Assembly: GCF_014646235.1 (NCBI RefSeq)
Contig: NZ_BMNB01000004.1
Span: 186,001 to 250,000 of the forward strand
Length of the DNA: 64,000 nt
Reading direction: 5' to 3'
DNA from: Micromonospora sonchi
GTDB taxonomy: Bacteria; Actinomycetota; Actinomycetes; Mycobacteriales; Micromonosporaceae
Shown here piece by piece: positions 8,245 to 16,258 of the stretch; position 1 is the first letter of the stretch, and each line of letters opens with the position of its first letter. Made by a program: the position numbers and the translations under genes. Under the pieces are notes generated by a model. That model was given only the letters and a program-made list of their open reading frames with translations. It ran no database searches and was not told the origin of the DNA.

Positions 8245-8778
8245 ATGTTTCACGTGAATCATCAAGAGCCGGGTGCCCGGATCCACCACACCGACCCGTT
8301 CGCCGTGCCGGCTGACCAGCGTTCGCCCGTACGCCGGCTGCGGGGTCGACTCGCCGCGCCGGTCACCCTCTGGACGGCGCCCGGCCCGGCCGGGCTGACC
8401 GTGTCGTCCACGCTGGTGGCCGACGGCGACCCGGGCCGGCTGCTCGGCCTGATCGACGCGGAGTCGGACCTCTGGACGGCGATCGAGGAATCCGGCGTCT
8501 TCGCCATGGCGCCGCTCGGCCCGCCGCACCGGCAGCTCGCCGACCGCTTCGCCGGGCTCTTCCCGTCGCCCGGCGGCCTCTTCGCCGCCGGCCGCTGGGC
8601 CGACACGCCGTACGGGCCGGTGCCGGCCGACGCCGGCGGCTGGGCCGGTTGCCGGCTGGACGCCGCCCGGGAGTACGGCTGGAGCCTGCTGGTCGAGGCG
8701 ACCATCGAGCGGGTGGAAATGACCGAGGAGACCGAGCCGCTGCTGCACCACCGGGGCCGCTACCGCGAGTTGGACTGA
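8245..8778 (+). CDS. Flavin reductase-like FMN-binding protein
   Basis: A 177-residue protein of the flavin-reductase-like split-barrel family. The core LAAPVTLWTAPGPAGLTVSS, then DPGRLLGLIDAESDLWTAIEESGVFAMAPLG and HRQLADRFAGLFP, matches the FMN-binding half-barrel; RYRELD at the end is also typical. It probably reduces flavin or binds FMN as part of an oxidoreductase, in the cytoplasm. No Shine-Dalgarno site is visible; the ATG lies inside a ParB parS-like sequence, so residues 1-6 (MFHVNH) are the translation of that site. It stands alone between a hairpin and the next promoter. Confidence 0.75.
   Translation: MFHVNHQEPGARIHHTDPFAVPADQRSPVRRLRGRLAAPVTLWTAPGPAGLTVSSTLVADGDPGRLLGLIDAESDLWTAIEESGVFAMAPLGPPHRQLADRFAGLFPSPGGLFAAGRWADTPYGPVPADAGGWAGCRLDAAREYGWSLLVEATIERVEMTEETEPLLHHRGRYRELD
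8246..8261. promoter_or_regulatory. parS-like ParB binding site
   Basis: TGTTTCACGTGAATCA matches the bacterial parS consensus TGTTTCACGTGAAACA at 15 of 16 positions, including the whole central palindrome TTCACGTGAA. It overlaps the start codon of the flavin reductase-like gene. parS sites cluster around oriC in actinomycetes and are often inside or at the start of genes. Confidence 0.7.
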
Positions 8779-8939
8779 TCCCACCGACCGGTCAACGGAG
8801 TGAACTGAGTCACTCGGCGCAGCGACGCTGCCGTTCGGCGCACGTGCCGACCACCACCGATCTCAGCCTTTTCCGGCGGGGGACGCGCCTCCTACCGTGC
8901 GCGAAATCCCTGATGTCTGTGAAGGTGGTGATCCACAAG

Positions 8940-9293
8940 ATGTCCACGGACACGCCCGCATCCGCACCGAGCGATTCGGTGTCGGAGCGATACCTAGCGG
9001 TCCAACGGTCGGACGAGTTCGCCGGGTTACGCCGCGCGCTGCGCGGTTTCGTCTTCCCGATGGCCGTCGCATTCTTCCTGTGGTACGCGCTCTACGTGAT
9101 CCTCTCCGCCTACGCCCGAGGCTTCATGAGTGCGCGACTGTTCGACAGCAACATCAACGTGGCGCTGGTCTTCGGCCTGCTCCAGTTCGTCTCGACCTTC
9201 CTCATCGCCTGGTACTACTCCCGGTACGCGGACCGGAAGATCGACCCGGTGGCCGACAAGATCCGCGACGAACTCACCGGAGGTGACTCGTGA
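8940..9293 (+). CDS. DUF485 membrane protein
   Basis: A 117-residue protein with a polar N-terminus (SDSVSERYLAVQRSDEFAGLRRALRGFVFP), two transmembrane segments (about 43-64 and 78-100) and a cytoplasmic tail AWYYSRYADRKIDPVADKIR. The region from residue 24 is a textbook DUF485 domain. These proteins accompany acetate/pyruvate symporters; their exact role is not established. The gene overlaps the following symporter by four bases (GTGA). ATG 8940 is chosen for the GGTGG element about 11 bases upstream; an in-frame ATG at 8913 is an alternative. Confidence 0.85.
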   Translation: MSTDTPASAPSDSVSERYLAVQRSDEFAGLRRALRGFVFPMAVAFFLWYALYVILSAYARGFMSARLFDSNINVALVFGLLQFVSTFLIAWYYSRYADRKIDPVADKIRDELTGGDS

Positions 9294-10966
9294 GCACGAT
9301 GATCCTCGCAGCCGAGGCGGGCAACACCACCGCCCGCAACCTGACCATCGCGCTCTTCCTGGCCTTCGTGGCGGGCACCCTGGCCATCACGATCTGGGCC
9401 AGCCGGCAGACCAAGACCGCCACCGACTTCTACGCCGGCGGCCGGTCGTTCTCCGGCTTCCAGAACGGCATGGCGATCGGCGGCGACTACATGTCTGCCG
9501 CGTCCTTCCTCGGCATCGCCGGCCTCATCGCGCTCTACGGGTACGACGGCTTCCTCTACTCCATCGGATTCCTGGTGGCGTGGCTGGTCGCGCTCCTGTT
9601 GGTCGCGGAGCTGCTGCGGAACTCCGGCCGGTACACGATGGCCGACGTGCTGGCCTTCCGGATGCGGCAGCGTCCGGTGCGTACGGCGGCGGCGGTCTCC
9701 ACCATCACGGTGTCGATCTTCTACCTGCTGGCCCAGATGGTCGGCGCGGGCGCCCTGGTGGCGCTGCTGCTCGGCATCCGGCCCGGCACCACCTTCCTAG
9801 GCATGGACGCGGCAACCGCCAAGGTGGCGACCATCATCATGGTCGGCGCACTCATGATCATCTACGTCACCGTGGGCGGCATGAAGGGCACCACCTACGT
9901 ACAGATCGTCAAGGCATTCCTGCTCATGGGCGGCGCGCTGCTGATGACGTTGCTGGTGCTCGCCAAGTACAAGTTCAACCTGTCGGCGCTGTTGGGTGAC
10001 GCGGCAACCAGTTCCGGTCACGGCGCAGACTTCCTGGGGCCGGGGCTACGGTACGGCGTCGAGGTGGCCGGCAACGCGACACAGACCTTCTACAACAAGG
10101 TCGATCTCTTCTCCCTCGGTATCGCCCTGGTGCTCGGTACCGCCGGCCTGCCGCACATCCTGATCCGCTTCTACACCGTCCCGACGGCGAGGGCGGCCCG
10201 CAAGAGCGTGCTCTGGGCGATCGGCATCATCGGCACCTTCTACCTGTTCACCCTGGCGCTCGGCTTCGGTGCGGCGGCGCTGGTCGGTGGCGACGCCATC
10301 CGTGAGCAGGACAAGGCCGGCAACACGGCGGCACCACAGCTCGCCGAGGCGCTCGGGATCGAATTCTTCGGCGGCGACCTGGGTGGCGCGGCGCTGCTGG
10401 CGATCATCGCGGCGGTCGCCTTCGCCACCATCCTGGCGGTGGTCGCGGGGTTGACCCTGGCCTCGTCGTCCAGCTTGGCGCACGACTTCTACGCCAACGT
10501 CATCAAGCGGGGCGAGGCGTCGGAGCGGCAGGAGGTGAGGGTCGCCCGGATCTCCGCGCTGGTGATCGGCGCGGTCTCCATCGTGCTGTCGATCTTCGCG
10601 CAGAACCTGAACGTGGCCTTCCTGGTCGCACTGGCCTTCGCGGTGGCCGCCTCGGGCAACCTGCCGGCGATCCTCTACAGCCTGTTCTGGAAGCGGTTCA
10701 ACACCTCCGGCGCGATGTGGGCGATCTACGGCGGCCTGCTGGCAGCCGTGGTGCTGGTGTTCTTCTCGCCGGTGGTGTCCGGGGCACCCACGGCGATGTT
10801 CGCCGATCACGACTGGCAGTGGTTCCCGCTGTCAAACCCGGGCATCCTGTCCATCCCGATCGGTTTCCTCTGCGGATGGATCGGCACGATCATCTCCAAG
10901 GAGAACGACGAGGAGAAGTACGCCGAGTTGGAGGTGCGCTCCCTGACCGGAGCCGGCGCGCACTGA
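9290..10966 (+). CDS. Sodium:solute symporter, cation/acetate type (second copy)
   Basis: A 558-residue SSS-family carrier with thirteen or so hydrophobic segments. The segments TDFYAGGRSFSGFQNGMAIG and GGDYMSAASFLGIAGLIALY near the N-terminus and GTAGLPHILIRFYTVPTA in the middle are diagnostic of ActP/MctC-like monocarboxylate transporters. It fits the family better than the copy at 1698, lacking that one's larger polar insert. The GTG start overlaps the DUF485 stop, so the two are translationally coupled. Acetate, propionate or pyruvate are likely substrates by family. The terminal segment KENDEEKYAELEVRSLTG is the usual cytoplasmic tail. Confidence 0.9.
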   Translation: MSTMILAAEAGNTTARNLTIALFLAFVAGTLAITIWASRQTKTATDFYAGGRSFSGFQNGMAIGGDYMSAASFLGIAGLIALYGYDGFLYSIGFLVAWLVALLLVAELLRNSGRYTMADVLAFRMRQRPVRTAAAVSTITVSIFYLLAQMVGAGALVALLLGIRPGTTFLGMDAATAKVATIIMVGALMIIYVTVGGMKGTTYVQIVKAFLLMGGALLMTLLVLAKYKFNLSALLGDAATSSGHGADFLGPGLRYGVEVAGNATQTFYNKVDLFSLGIALVLGTAGLPHILIRFYTVPTARAARKSVLWAIGIIGTFYLFTLALGFGAAALVGGDAIREQDKAGNTAAPQLAEALGIEFFGGDLGGAALLAIIAAVAFATILAVVAGLTLASSSSLAHDFYANVIKRGEASERQEVRVARISALVIGAVSIVLSIFAQNLNVAFLVALAFAVAASGNLPAILYSLFWKRFNTSGAMWAIYGGLLAAVVLVFFSPVVSGAPTAMFADHDWQWFPLSNPGILSIPIGFLCGWIGTIISKENDEEKYAELEVRSLTGAGAH

Positions 10967-10997
10967 CCGGAGCCGCGCTCGCGGTCGACGGCAAGTT

Positions 10998-11050
10998 GTT
11001 AAGAAGGGCCCCCTTTACCACGCCAGGCGTTAACAGGGGGCCCTTCCTTA
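10998..11050 (+). repeat. GTTAA...GGGCCC interspersed repeat, copy 1
   Basis: Two half-units, GTTAAGAAGGGCCCCCTTT at 10998 and GTTAACAGGGGGCCCTTCC at 11029, are 31 bases apart. Each half has a near-palindromic AAGGGGCCCTT core. Related copies in the same orientation are at 19398 and 40111. This copy lies between the symporter and the epimerase and ends right at the epimerase promoter. Confidence 0.8.
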
Positions 11051-11056
11051 TATGCT
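11051..11056 (+). promoter_or_regulatory. Leaderless-type -10 element for the epimerase
   Basis: TATGCT followed by 7 bases and ATG 11064. It abuts the end of the interspersed repeat, and shows that the ATG at 11052 is part of the promoter rather than the start. Confidence 0.5.
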
Positions 11057-11063
11057 CACCGGC

Positions 11064-12038
11064 ATGAAGGTTGAGCAGCGTTTCGGGCCCGGTCATCGCA
11101 TTCTGGTCACTGGTGGGGCCGGCTTCGTTCCCTCGCACCTGGTGGACGCGCTGATCGCCCGCGGCTGCACGGTGGTCGCGCTGGACAATCTCGTCACCGG
11201 GTCGCGGGAGAATGTCGCGCACCTGCTCGGCAAGCCGGCCTTCACCCTGGTCGAGGCGGACGTCTCCGACGGGCTGCCCGAGCACCCGGCGCTGGCCGAG
11301 CGTTTCGACGCGATCCTTCACATGGCCTCCCCGGCGAGCCCGACGGACTTCGAGAAGCTGCCGGTGGAGATCCTGCGGGTCGGCTCGGTGGCCACCCTGC
11401 ACCTGCTGGAGCGGGCGACCACCGACGGCGCCCGGTTCCTGATGGCCTCCACCTCCGAGGCGTACGGCGACCCGAAGGAGCACCCGCAGCGGGAGACGTA
11501 CTGGGGCAACGTCAACCCGATCGGCGTCCGCAGCGTCTACGACGAGGCCAAGCGCTTCTCCGAGGCCGCCACGATGGCGTACCGCCGCAGCCGGGGGGTG
11601 GACACGGCCATTGTCCGCATTTTTAATACTTTCGGGCCGAGGATGCGGCCGGACGACGGCCGGGCGATCCCGACCTTCATCTCCCAGGCGCTGCGCGGCG
11701 AGCCGATCACGGTGCACGGCACGGGCAACCAGACCCGCTCGATCTGCTACGTGGCGGACCTGGTCCGGGGCATCCTGCTGCTGCTCGACTCGACCGAGAG
11801 CGGGCCGGTGAACTGCGGCACCGAACACGAGATGAGCATGCGGGAACTGGCCGAGACGATCGTGTCACTCTCCGAGAGCAAGTCCGAGGTGACGTACGTC
11901 ACTCGCAGCGCCGACGACCCGGAGATGCGTCGTCCCGACCTCACCCTCGCCCGGGACTTGCTCGGATACGAGCCCACGGTGGCGCCGGAGGAGGGTCTGC
12001 GGCGCACGATCGAGTACTTCCGCGAGCGGCTGGCGTGA
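11064..12038 (+). CDS. NAD-dependent nucleotide-sugar epimerase/dehydratase (UDP-glucuronate decarboxylase-like)
   Basis: A 324-residue extended SDR protein. The Rossmann motif is TGGAGFVPSH near residue 17, the catalytic pair is YDEAK, and ASTSEAYGDPKEHPQ, RIFNTFGPRMRPDDGRAIP and GNQTRSICYVADLVRGI are shared with UDP-xylose synthases and dTDP-glucose 4,6-dehydratases. It likely makes a nucleotide sugar for surface glycan. The usual GGAGFIGSH is altered to GGAGFVPSH, so the third glycine of the motif is proline. ATG 11064 is chosen because a -10 element lies 7 bases ahead. The three LCP genes downstream would attach glycopolymers to the wall, which fits. Confidence 0.82.
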   Translation: MKVEQRFGPGHRILVTGGAGFVPSHLVDALIARGCTVVALDNLVTGSRENVAHLLGKPAFTLVEADVSDGLPEHPALAERFDAILHMASPASPTDFEKLPVEILRVGSVATLHLLERATTDGARFLMASTSEAYGDPKEHPQRETYWGNVNPIGVRSVYDEAKRFSEAATMAYRRSRGVDTAIVRIFNTFGPRMRPDDGRAIPTFISQALRGEPITVHGTGNQTRSICYVADLVRGILLLLDSTESGPVNCGTEHEMSMRELAETIVSLSESKSEVTYVTRSADDPEMRRPDLTLARDLLGYEPTVAPEEGLRRTIEYFRERLA

Positions 12039-12090
12039 TGGCTTCGTCACGACGCGATTTCGCCTGACGGCGGCACTGGCCGCGGCTGCG

Positions 12091-12096
12091 TACCCT
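12091..12096 (+). promoter_or_regulatory. Leaderless-type -10 element for the first LCP gene
   Basis: TACCCT, 7 bases, then ATG 12104; no Shine-Dalgarno sequence. Confidence 0.5.
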
Positions 12097-12103
12097 GAGT
12101 TAC

Positions 12104-13339
12104 ATGTCAGCCACCATCCCCGCCGCACTGCCCTTCTCTCACCTGCTTCGCGGCGCAGGCCGCGCGGCGGTGCCGGGTCCGGGCGGGCGTGCCGCCGGAG
12201 CGGCCGAGACGCGCTGGTACCCGTCGCACGACGAGCCGGCCCTCCCGGGCGGGCCGGGCGGCCCGGGCGGGCCGGGCGGCCCGGGCGGGCCGGTGGGGCC
12301 CGGTGGGCCCGGTGGAGCACTTCCGCCGCGGGGACGGCGGCCACGGTGGCGCCGGATCGCCCTGGTGGCCGGTGTCGTCCTGCTGGTGCTGGCGCTGGCC
12401 GGCACCGCGGGTGCCTTCTTCTACGCCCGCAGCCTGGACAAGAACCTGGCCCGGACCGACCCCTTCTCGGAGATCACCGGCGGTCGACCGGCGAAGGCCG
12501 TGGACGGCGCTCTGAACATCCTGATGGTGGGCACCGACTCGCGGGATCCGGACGCGCCGATGGATCGGGCCGGTGAGTGGCGTGCCGACACCATCATCGT
12601 CATGCACATCCCGGCCAACCACCAGGAGGCGTACCTCGTCTCCATTCCGCGCGACCTCTACGTGCCGATCCCGGAGAGCGCCGGCGCCGACTGCGGGTCC
12701 GGCCAGCGCCGCAAGATCAACGCAGCCTTCGCCTTCGGCGGGCTGCCGCTGGCGGTACGCACCGTCGAGTGCTTCACCGACGTGCACATCGATCACGTGA
12801 TGGCGATCGACTTCGGCGGCTTCAAGCAGGTCACCGACGCGCTCGGCGGGGTGGATCTGAAGGTGGAGCGGACCATCACCTCGATCCACAAGCCGTACCG
12901 GAAGTTCACCAAGGGCACCAACCACATGAACGGGGCCGAGGCCCTGGACTGGATCCGGCAGCGCAAGCAGTTCCCCGACGGTGACTTCGCCCGGATGCGC
13001 CACCAGCAGGAGTTCCTGCGTGCGCTGATGGACAAGGCGGCGAGCACGGGCACGCTGACCAACCCGAAGAAGCTCAACGCCTTCCTCCGCGCGGTGACCG
13101 ACGCGGTCACGGTCGACCACGGCTTCTCGCTGACCGACATGGCGGTGCAGTTCCGCAACCTGCGGGGGGAGAACCTCACCTTCGTGACCAGCCCGCACCT
13201 GGGGAGCCAGACCATCAACGGCGAGTCGGTGGTCGTTTCCGACCGGGAAAAGGCGCTGACCATGTACCGCGCGATGTCCGCCGACACGATGGCCGACTGG
13301 GTGAAGGCGAACAAGAAACCGGCGACCGGCAACGGCTGA
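12104..13339 (+). CDS. LCP-family (LytR-CpsA-Psr) glycopolymer transferase, with collagen-like N-terminus
   Basis: A 411-residue membrane-anchored LCP protein. After a polar N-terminus comes a Gly-Gly-Pro tract (about residues 48-71), a basic stretch RGRRPRWRR, one transmembrane helix (about 85-108) and the extracellular LCP domain with LNILMVGTDSRDPD, ADTIIVMHIPA, LVSIPRDLYV and RKINAAFAFGG. LCP enzymes transfer lipid-linked anionic glycopolymers to peptidoglycan or related polymers outside the membrane; the arginines and aspartates in these motifs bind the pyrophosphate. It is the first of three LCP genes in a row. The GGP tract is encoded by short DNA repeats and is unusual. Confidence 0.9.
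   Translation: MSATIPAALPFSHLLRGAGRAAVPGPGGRAAGAAETRWYPSHDEPALPGGPGGPGGPGGPGGPVGPGGPGGALPPRGRRPRWRRIALVAGVVLLVLALAGTAGAFFYARSLDKNLARTDPFSEITGGRPAKAVDGALNILMVGTDSRDPDAPMDRAGEWRADTIIVMHIPANHQEAYLVSIPRDLYVPIPESAGADCGSGQRRKINAAFAFGGLPLAVRTVECFTDVHIDHVMAIDFGGFKQVTDALGGVDLKVERTITSIHKPYRKFTKGTNHMNGAEALDWIRQRKQFPDGDFARMRHQQEFLRALMDKAASTGTLTNPKKLNAFLRAVTDAVTVDHGFSLTDMAVQFRNLRGENLTFVTSPHLGSQTINGESVVVSDREKALTMYRAMSADTMADWVKANKKPATGNG
12248..12315 (+). repeat. GC-rich in-gene repeat encoding Gly-Gly-Pro
   Basis: Tandem copies of an 18-base unit GGCGGGCCGGGCGGCCCG and related 9-base blocks encode GGP/GPG triplets in the cytoplasmic part of the LCP protein. Such tracts vary in length by slippage. Confidence 0.65.
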
Positions 13340-13513
13340 CGTACTGCCTTCCGCACACCAACACCCGACCATCCATTTCAATGTGTCCGTTCGGGTATTT
13401 CAGCAGGGTGACGTGGCTAAGAACGCTGGTTGGCCGCCACCCGAATTCGCCATGACGGATCGGCGTACGTAAAGTGTCCCCGCCCCCTTCGGAGAACACG
13501 AGCTGGAGCACGT

Positions 13514-14692
13514 ATGCCGGTTCACAGCCCCGCCCTGCTCGAGCCGCCTCGCGCGTCCGCCACGCCACCCTCGGCCGCCGGCAAGAAGAAGCCCGGCAAG
13601 AAGAAGCGACGTAAAGATCCACTCTGGGCTCGGCTGACCCTGGTGTTCGGTGCCGTGCTGATGATGACCAGCGGGGTGGCCATCGTCGGCAGCAAGGCGG
13701 TGATCAGCCAGGCCACCGGCAACATCTCCCAGCGCAACCTGCTCGACGAGGCGGGCAAGTCGCAGGCGGAGGGCGGTGGCGACCTCAACGGCCCGATCGA
13801 TCTGCTGCTGTTGGGTGTGGACGCCCGCGAACGGTGGGACGCCGATGACGTCCGGGCGGACAGCATCATCGTGCTGCACATCCCGGCCACCCACGACCAG
13901 GCCTACCTGATCTCGATCCCCCGCGACACCGAGGCGCGGATCCCGGCCTTCGAGAAGACCGGCTACCCGGGCGGCGTCGGCAAGGTCAACGGCGCCTTCC
14001 AGGCGGGAGCCCGCAACGGCGGCGGCTGGGAGGGCGGCGCCCAGCTGATGGCCAAGACGATCAAGGGCATGACCGGCATCAGCTTCGACGGTGCGGCGAT
14101 CATCAACTTCGGCGGCTTCAAGGGCGTCATCGACGCCCTCGGCTCGGTGCGCATCTGCGTCAAGCAGGAGGTCGCCTCGCACCACATGTCGTACGTCGAC
14201 GGCAAGCCGATGTGGAACGCGGACGCCAAGAAGACCGGCAAGCCGCGGACTCCGGTGGTGCACAAGAAGGGCTGCCGGAACATGAAGGGCTGGGCGGCGC
14301 TGGACTACTCCCGTCAGCGCTACGGGCTCAAGGACGGTGACTACGACCGCCAGGCGAACCAGCAGCAGCTGATCAAGGCGATGGCGAAGAAGGCCACCCA
14401 GGACGGCGTGATGACCAACCCGATCAAGCTGAACGGGCTACTCAAGGCGGCCGGCAAGGCATTCATCCTCGACACCGGCGGTGTGTCGGTGGAGGATTTC
14501 GTCTTCACCATGCGCGGGGTCACCGGCAACGAGCTGATCATGTTGAAGACCAACGGCGGCACGTTCCACGCCGGGGGCAACGGCAACGAGGCGCTCGACG
14601 AGAGGACCATGGACATGTTCCGCGCCGTCCGGCAGGACAAGCTCGCCGAGTTCGTCTTCTACAACCCCGAGGTGATCTCTTCCCGGGGCTGA
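13514..14692 (+). CDS. LCP-family glycopolymer transferase (second)
   Basis: A 392-residue LCP protein: a lysine-rich cytoplasmic stretch (KKKPGKKKRRKDPLW), one helix (about 41-62), then the LCP domain with IDLLLLGVDARERWD, ADSIIVLHIPATHDQAYLIS, IPRDTEARIPAF and GKVNGAFQAGARNGGG. The segment RNMKGWAALDYSRQRYGLKDGDYDRQANQQQ is the conserved C-terminal half. It acts outside the membrane in attaching wall glycopolymers. Start ATG 13514 follows GGAG with 5 bases between. Gaps of about 170 and 190 bases separate it from its LCP neighbours, so each may have its own promoter. Confidence 0.9.
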   Translation: MPVHSPALLEPPRASATPPSAAGKKKPGKKKRRKDPLWARLTLVFGAVLMMTSGVAIVGSKAVISQATGNISQRNLLDEAGKSQAEGGGDLNGPIDLLLLGVDARERWDADDVRADSIIVLHIPATHDQAYLISIPRDTEARIPAFEKTGYPGGVGKVNGAFQAGARNGGGWEGGAQLMAKTIKGMTGISFDGAAIINFGGFKGVIDALGSVRICVKQEVASHHMSYVDGKPMWNADAKKTGKPRTPVVHKKGCRNMKGWAALDYSRQRYGLKDGDYDRQANQQQLIKAMAKKATQDGVMTNPIKLNGLLKAAGKAFILDTGGVSVEDFVFTMRGVTGNELIMLKTNGGTFHAGGNGNEALDERTMDMFRAVRQDKLAEFVFYNPEVISSRG

Positions 14693-14749
14693 CCGGGCGG
14701 CCGTCCCGGAACCTTGGAGAACCTCCGTCACACTCCGTGATCATTCCGT

Positions 14750-14780
14750 AGCCTGAAATGAGCATTCTTCATTTCAGGCT
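14750..14780. promoter_or_regulatory. 12-bp perfect inverted repeat ahead of the third LCP gene
   Basis: AGCCTGAAATGA (14750-14761) and TCATTTCAGGCT (14769-14780) are exact inverse copies with a 7-base loop. The left arm overlaps a possible -10 (TAGCCT, 14749-14754) and a GGGAGGG ribosome-binding site follows 3 bases after the right arm. It could be an operator or an RNA hairpin that controls access to that site. Confidence 0.6.
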
Positions 14781-14792
14781 CACGGGAGGGAC

Positions 14793-15833
14793 GTCACGGC
14801 CAGGACGGCGCGAGACAGCGCGGCGCGGAGACCGGGCGGCGGCCCAGGGCACCCGCGCTGGCCCCGCGTACTGCTCGCCGCGGGGTTGGCCGTGGTGCTG
14901 CTGGCCGCGCTCGCCGTGGTCGGCCTCCGGGTGCTCGCGAGCCGGTACGAACACACGATCACCCGGGAGCGGTTGCTGGCCCCCTCCGCCCGGGCCGACC
15001 GCACCGACCTGGACGGCCCGATCAACTACCTGCTCGTCGGCTCGGACCGCCGGCCCGGCGACATCGGGCCGCAGCAGCGCACCGACACCATCCTGATCGT
15101 GCACATCCCGGCCGGGCTGCGCACGGGCTATCTGGTCTCCGTCCCCCGGGACCTGCTGGTCACCATTCCGCCCGGCGCCGGCTATCCGGGCGGCGAAGAC
15201 AAGATCAATACCGCGTACGAGTACGGCGGGGGCGGCCAGAGCGGTGCCCAACTGCTCTCGGCCACCCTGGCCCGGCTCACCGGGATCCGCTTCGACGGTG
15301 CCGCCCTGGTCGACTTCGCCGGCCTGCGCAACGTGATCGACCTGCTCGGCGGGGTGAACATGTGCGTAGGGACCGAGGTGCACTCGATCCACACCGATCG
15401 GGTCTTCCACCCCGGCTGCCAGCAGATGGACGGCGCGCAGGCGCTGGACTACGTACGCCAGCGCTACGACCTGCCCGGCGGCGACTACGACCGGCAGACC
15501 CACCAGCAGCAGTTGCTGGGCGCCATGCTCAAACGCGCGGGCGAGACCCGGCTGCGCACCGATCCCGTCCAACTGCACCGACTCATCCAGGCGGTCGGCA
15601 ACTCCCTGACCATGGACACCAACGGGATACCGGTGGAGGATCTGCTGCTCGCGATGCACGGCCTCTCCGCCGAGACGCTGCACGGCGTGCAGGTGCCGTC
15701 GCACGCACAAACCATCAACCAGGTGTCGTACGTCGTGCTCGACGGCGGCGGCCGAGGGTTGTTCGAGGCGGTCCGGGGCACCCGGATGCCCGAGTGGGCC
15801 GACGCCAACCCGCGCTGGGTCACCCGGCTGTGA
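14793..15833 (+). CDS. LCP-family glycopolymer transferase (third); start codon not standard
   Basis: The LCP domain is complete: INYLLVGSDRRPGD, TDTILIVHIPAGL, LVSVPRDLLV, EDKINTAYEYGGGGQS and the QQMDGAQALDYVRQRYDLPGG region. The frame has no ATG, GTG or TTG between its upstream stop (14754) and TTG 14886, which falls inside the membrane helix. Translating from about 14793, just after GGGAGGG, gives a basic tail and a full helix as in the two sister proteins. The true start may be a rare codon there (GTC 14793 or ACG 14796), or the sequence may have an error. Coordinates use 14793; TTG 14886 is the conservative choice (315 residues). Confidence 0.75.
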   Translation, partial: VTARTARDSAARRPGGGPGHPRWPRVLLAAGLAVVLLAALAVVGLRVLASRYEHTITRERLLAPSARADRTDLDGPINYLLVGSDRRPGDIGPQQRTDTILIVHIPAGLRTGYLVSVPRDLLVTIPPGAGYPGGEDKINTAYEYGGGGQSGAQLLSATLARLTGIRFDGAALVDFAGLRNVIDLLGGVNMCVGTEVHSIHTDRVFHPGCQQMDGAQALDYVRQRYDLPGGDYDRQTHQQQLLGAMLKRAGETRLRTDPVQLHRLIQAVGNSLTMDTNGIPVEDLLLAMHGLSAETLHGVQVPSHAQTINQVSYVVLDGGGRGLFEAVRGTRMPEWADANPRWVTRL

Positions 15834-15897
15834 CCGCCGGCCGGCAATGTCGGCCGCACCGGGTCGCGCCGACCGTGCCGGTCGCCCCGGAAGGTTC

Positions 15898-15903
15898 TAG
15901 GCT
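15898..15903 (+). promoter_or_regulatory. Leaderless-type -10 element for the rhodanese gene
   Basis: TAGGCT, 8 bases, then GTG 15912, which fixes the start of the rhodanese protein. Confidence 0.5.
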
Positions 15904-15911
15904 TGGTACCC

Positions 15912-16247
15912 GTGTTCGGACCTCAGATTCCCACCGTGACCGTGCCCGAGATCGGCGACGACACGTACCTGCTCGACGTCCGGGAGGACGACGAGTGGGC
16001 CGCCGGTCACGCACCGGGCGCCCACCACCTGCCGATGATGGAACTGCCGGCCCGGCTCGCCGAGGTGCCGACCGACCGCGACGTGGCCGTCATCTGCCGC
16101 TCCGGCGGGCGATCGGCCCAGGTGGTCGCGTACCTGATGCGCAACGGGTGGGAGCAGGTGCGCAACGTCGCGGGCGGAATGGGCGAGTGGGCGGCCACCG
16201 GGCGGCCGGTGATCGGCGCGGACGGGCAGCCGGGCCAGGTCCGGTAG
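15912..16247 (+). CDS. Rhodanese-domain protein
   Basis: A 111-residue single-domain rhodanese. YLLDVREDDEWAAGHAPGAHHLPM and the active-site loop VICRSGGRSAQVVAYL with its cysteine are standard, followed by GMGEWAATGRPV. It moves sulfane sulfur between thiol acceptors in the cytoplasm; the partner is unknown. GTG 15912 is preferred over the TTG 9 bases earlier because of the -10 element. The next gene starts 11 bases after its stop, so they may share an mRNA. Confidence 0.88.
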   Translation: MFGPQIPTVTVPEIGDDTYLLDVREDDEWAAGHAPGAHHLPMMELPARLAEVPTDRDVAVICRSGGRSAQVVAYLMRNGWEQVRNVAGGMGEWAATGRPVIGADGQPGQVR

Positions 16248-16258
16248 GCGGCCGGCGA

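Noticed and set aside
11052..11063. ATG 11052 as epimerase start
   Set aside because: It falls in the TATGCT -10 element placed correctly for ATG 11064.
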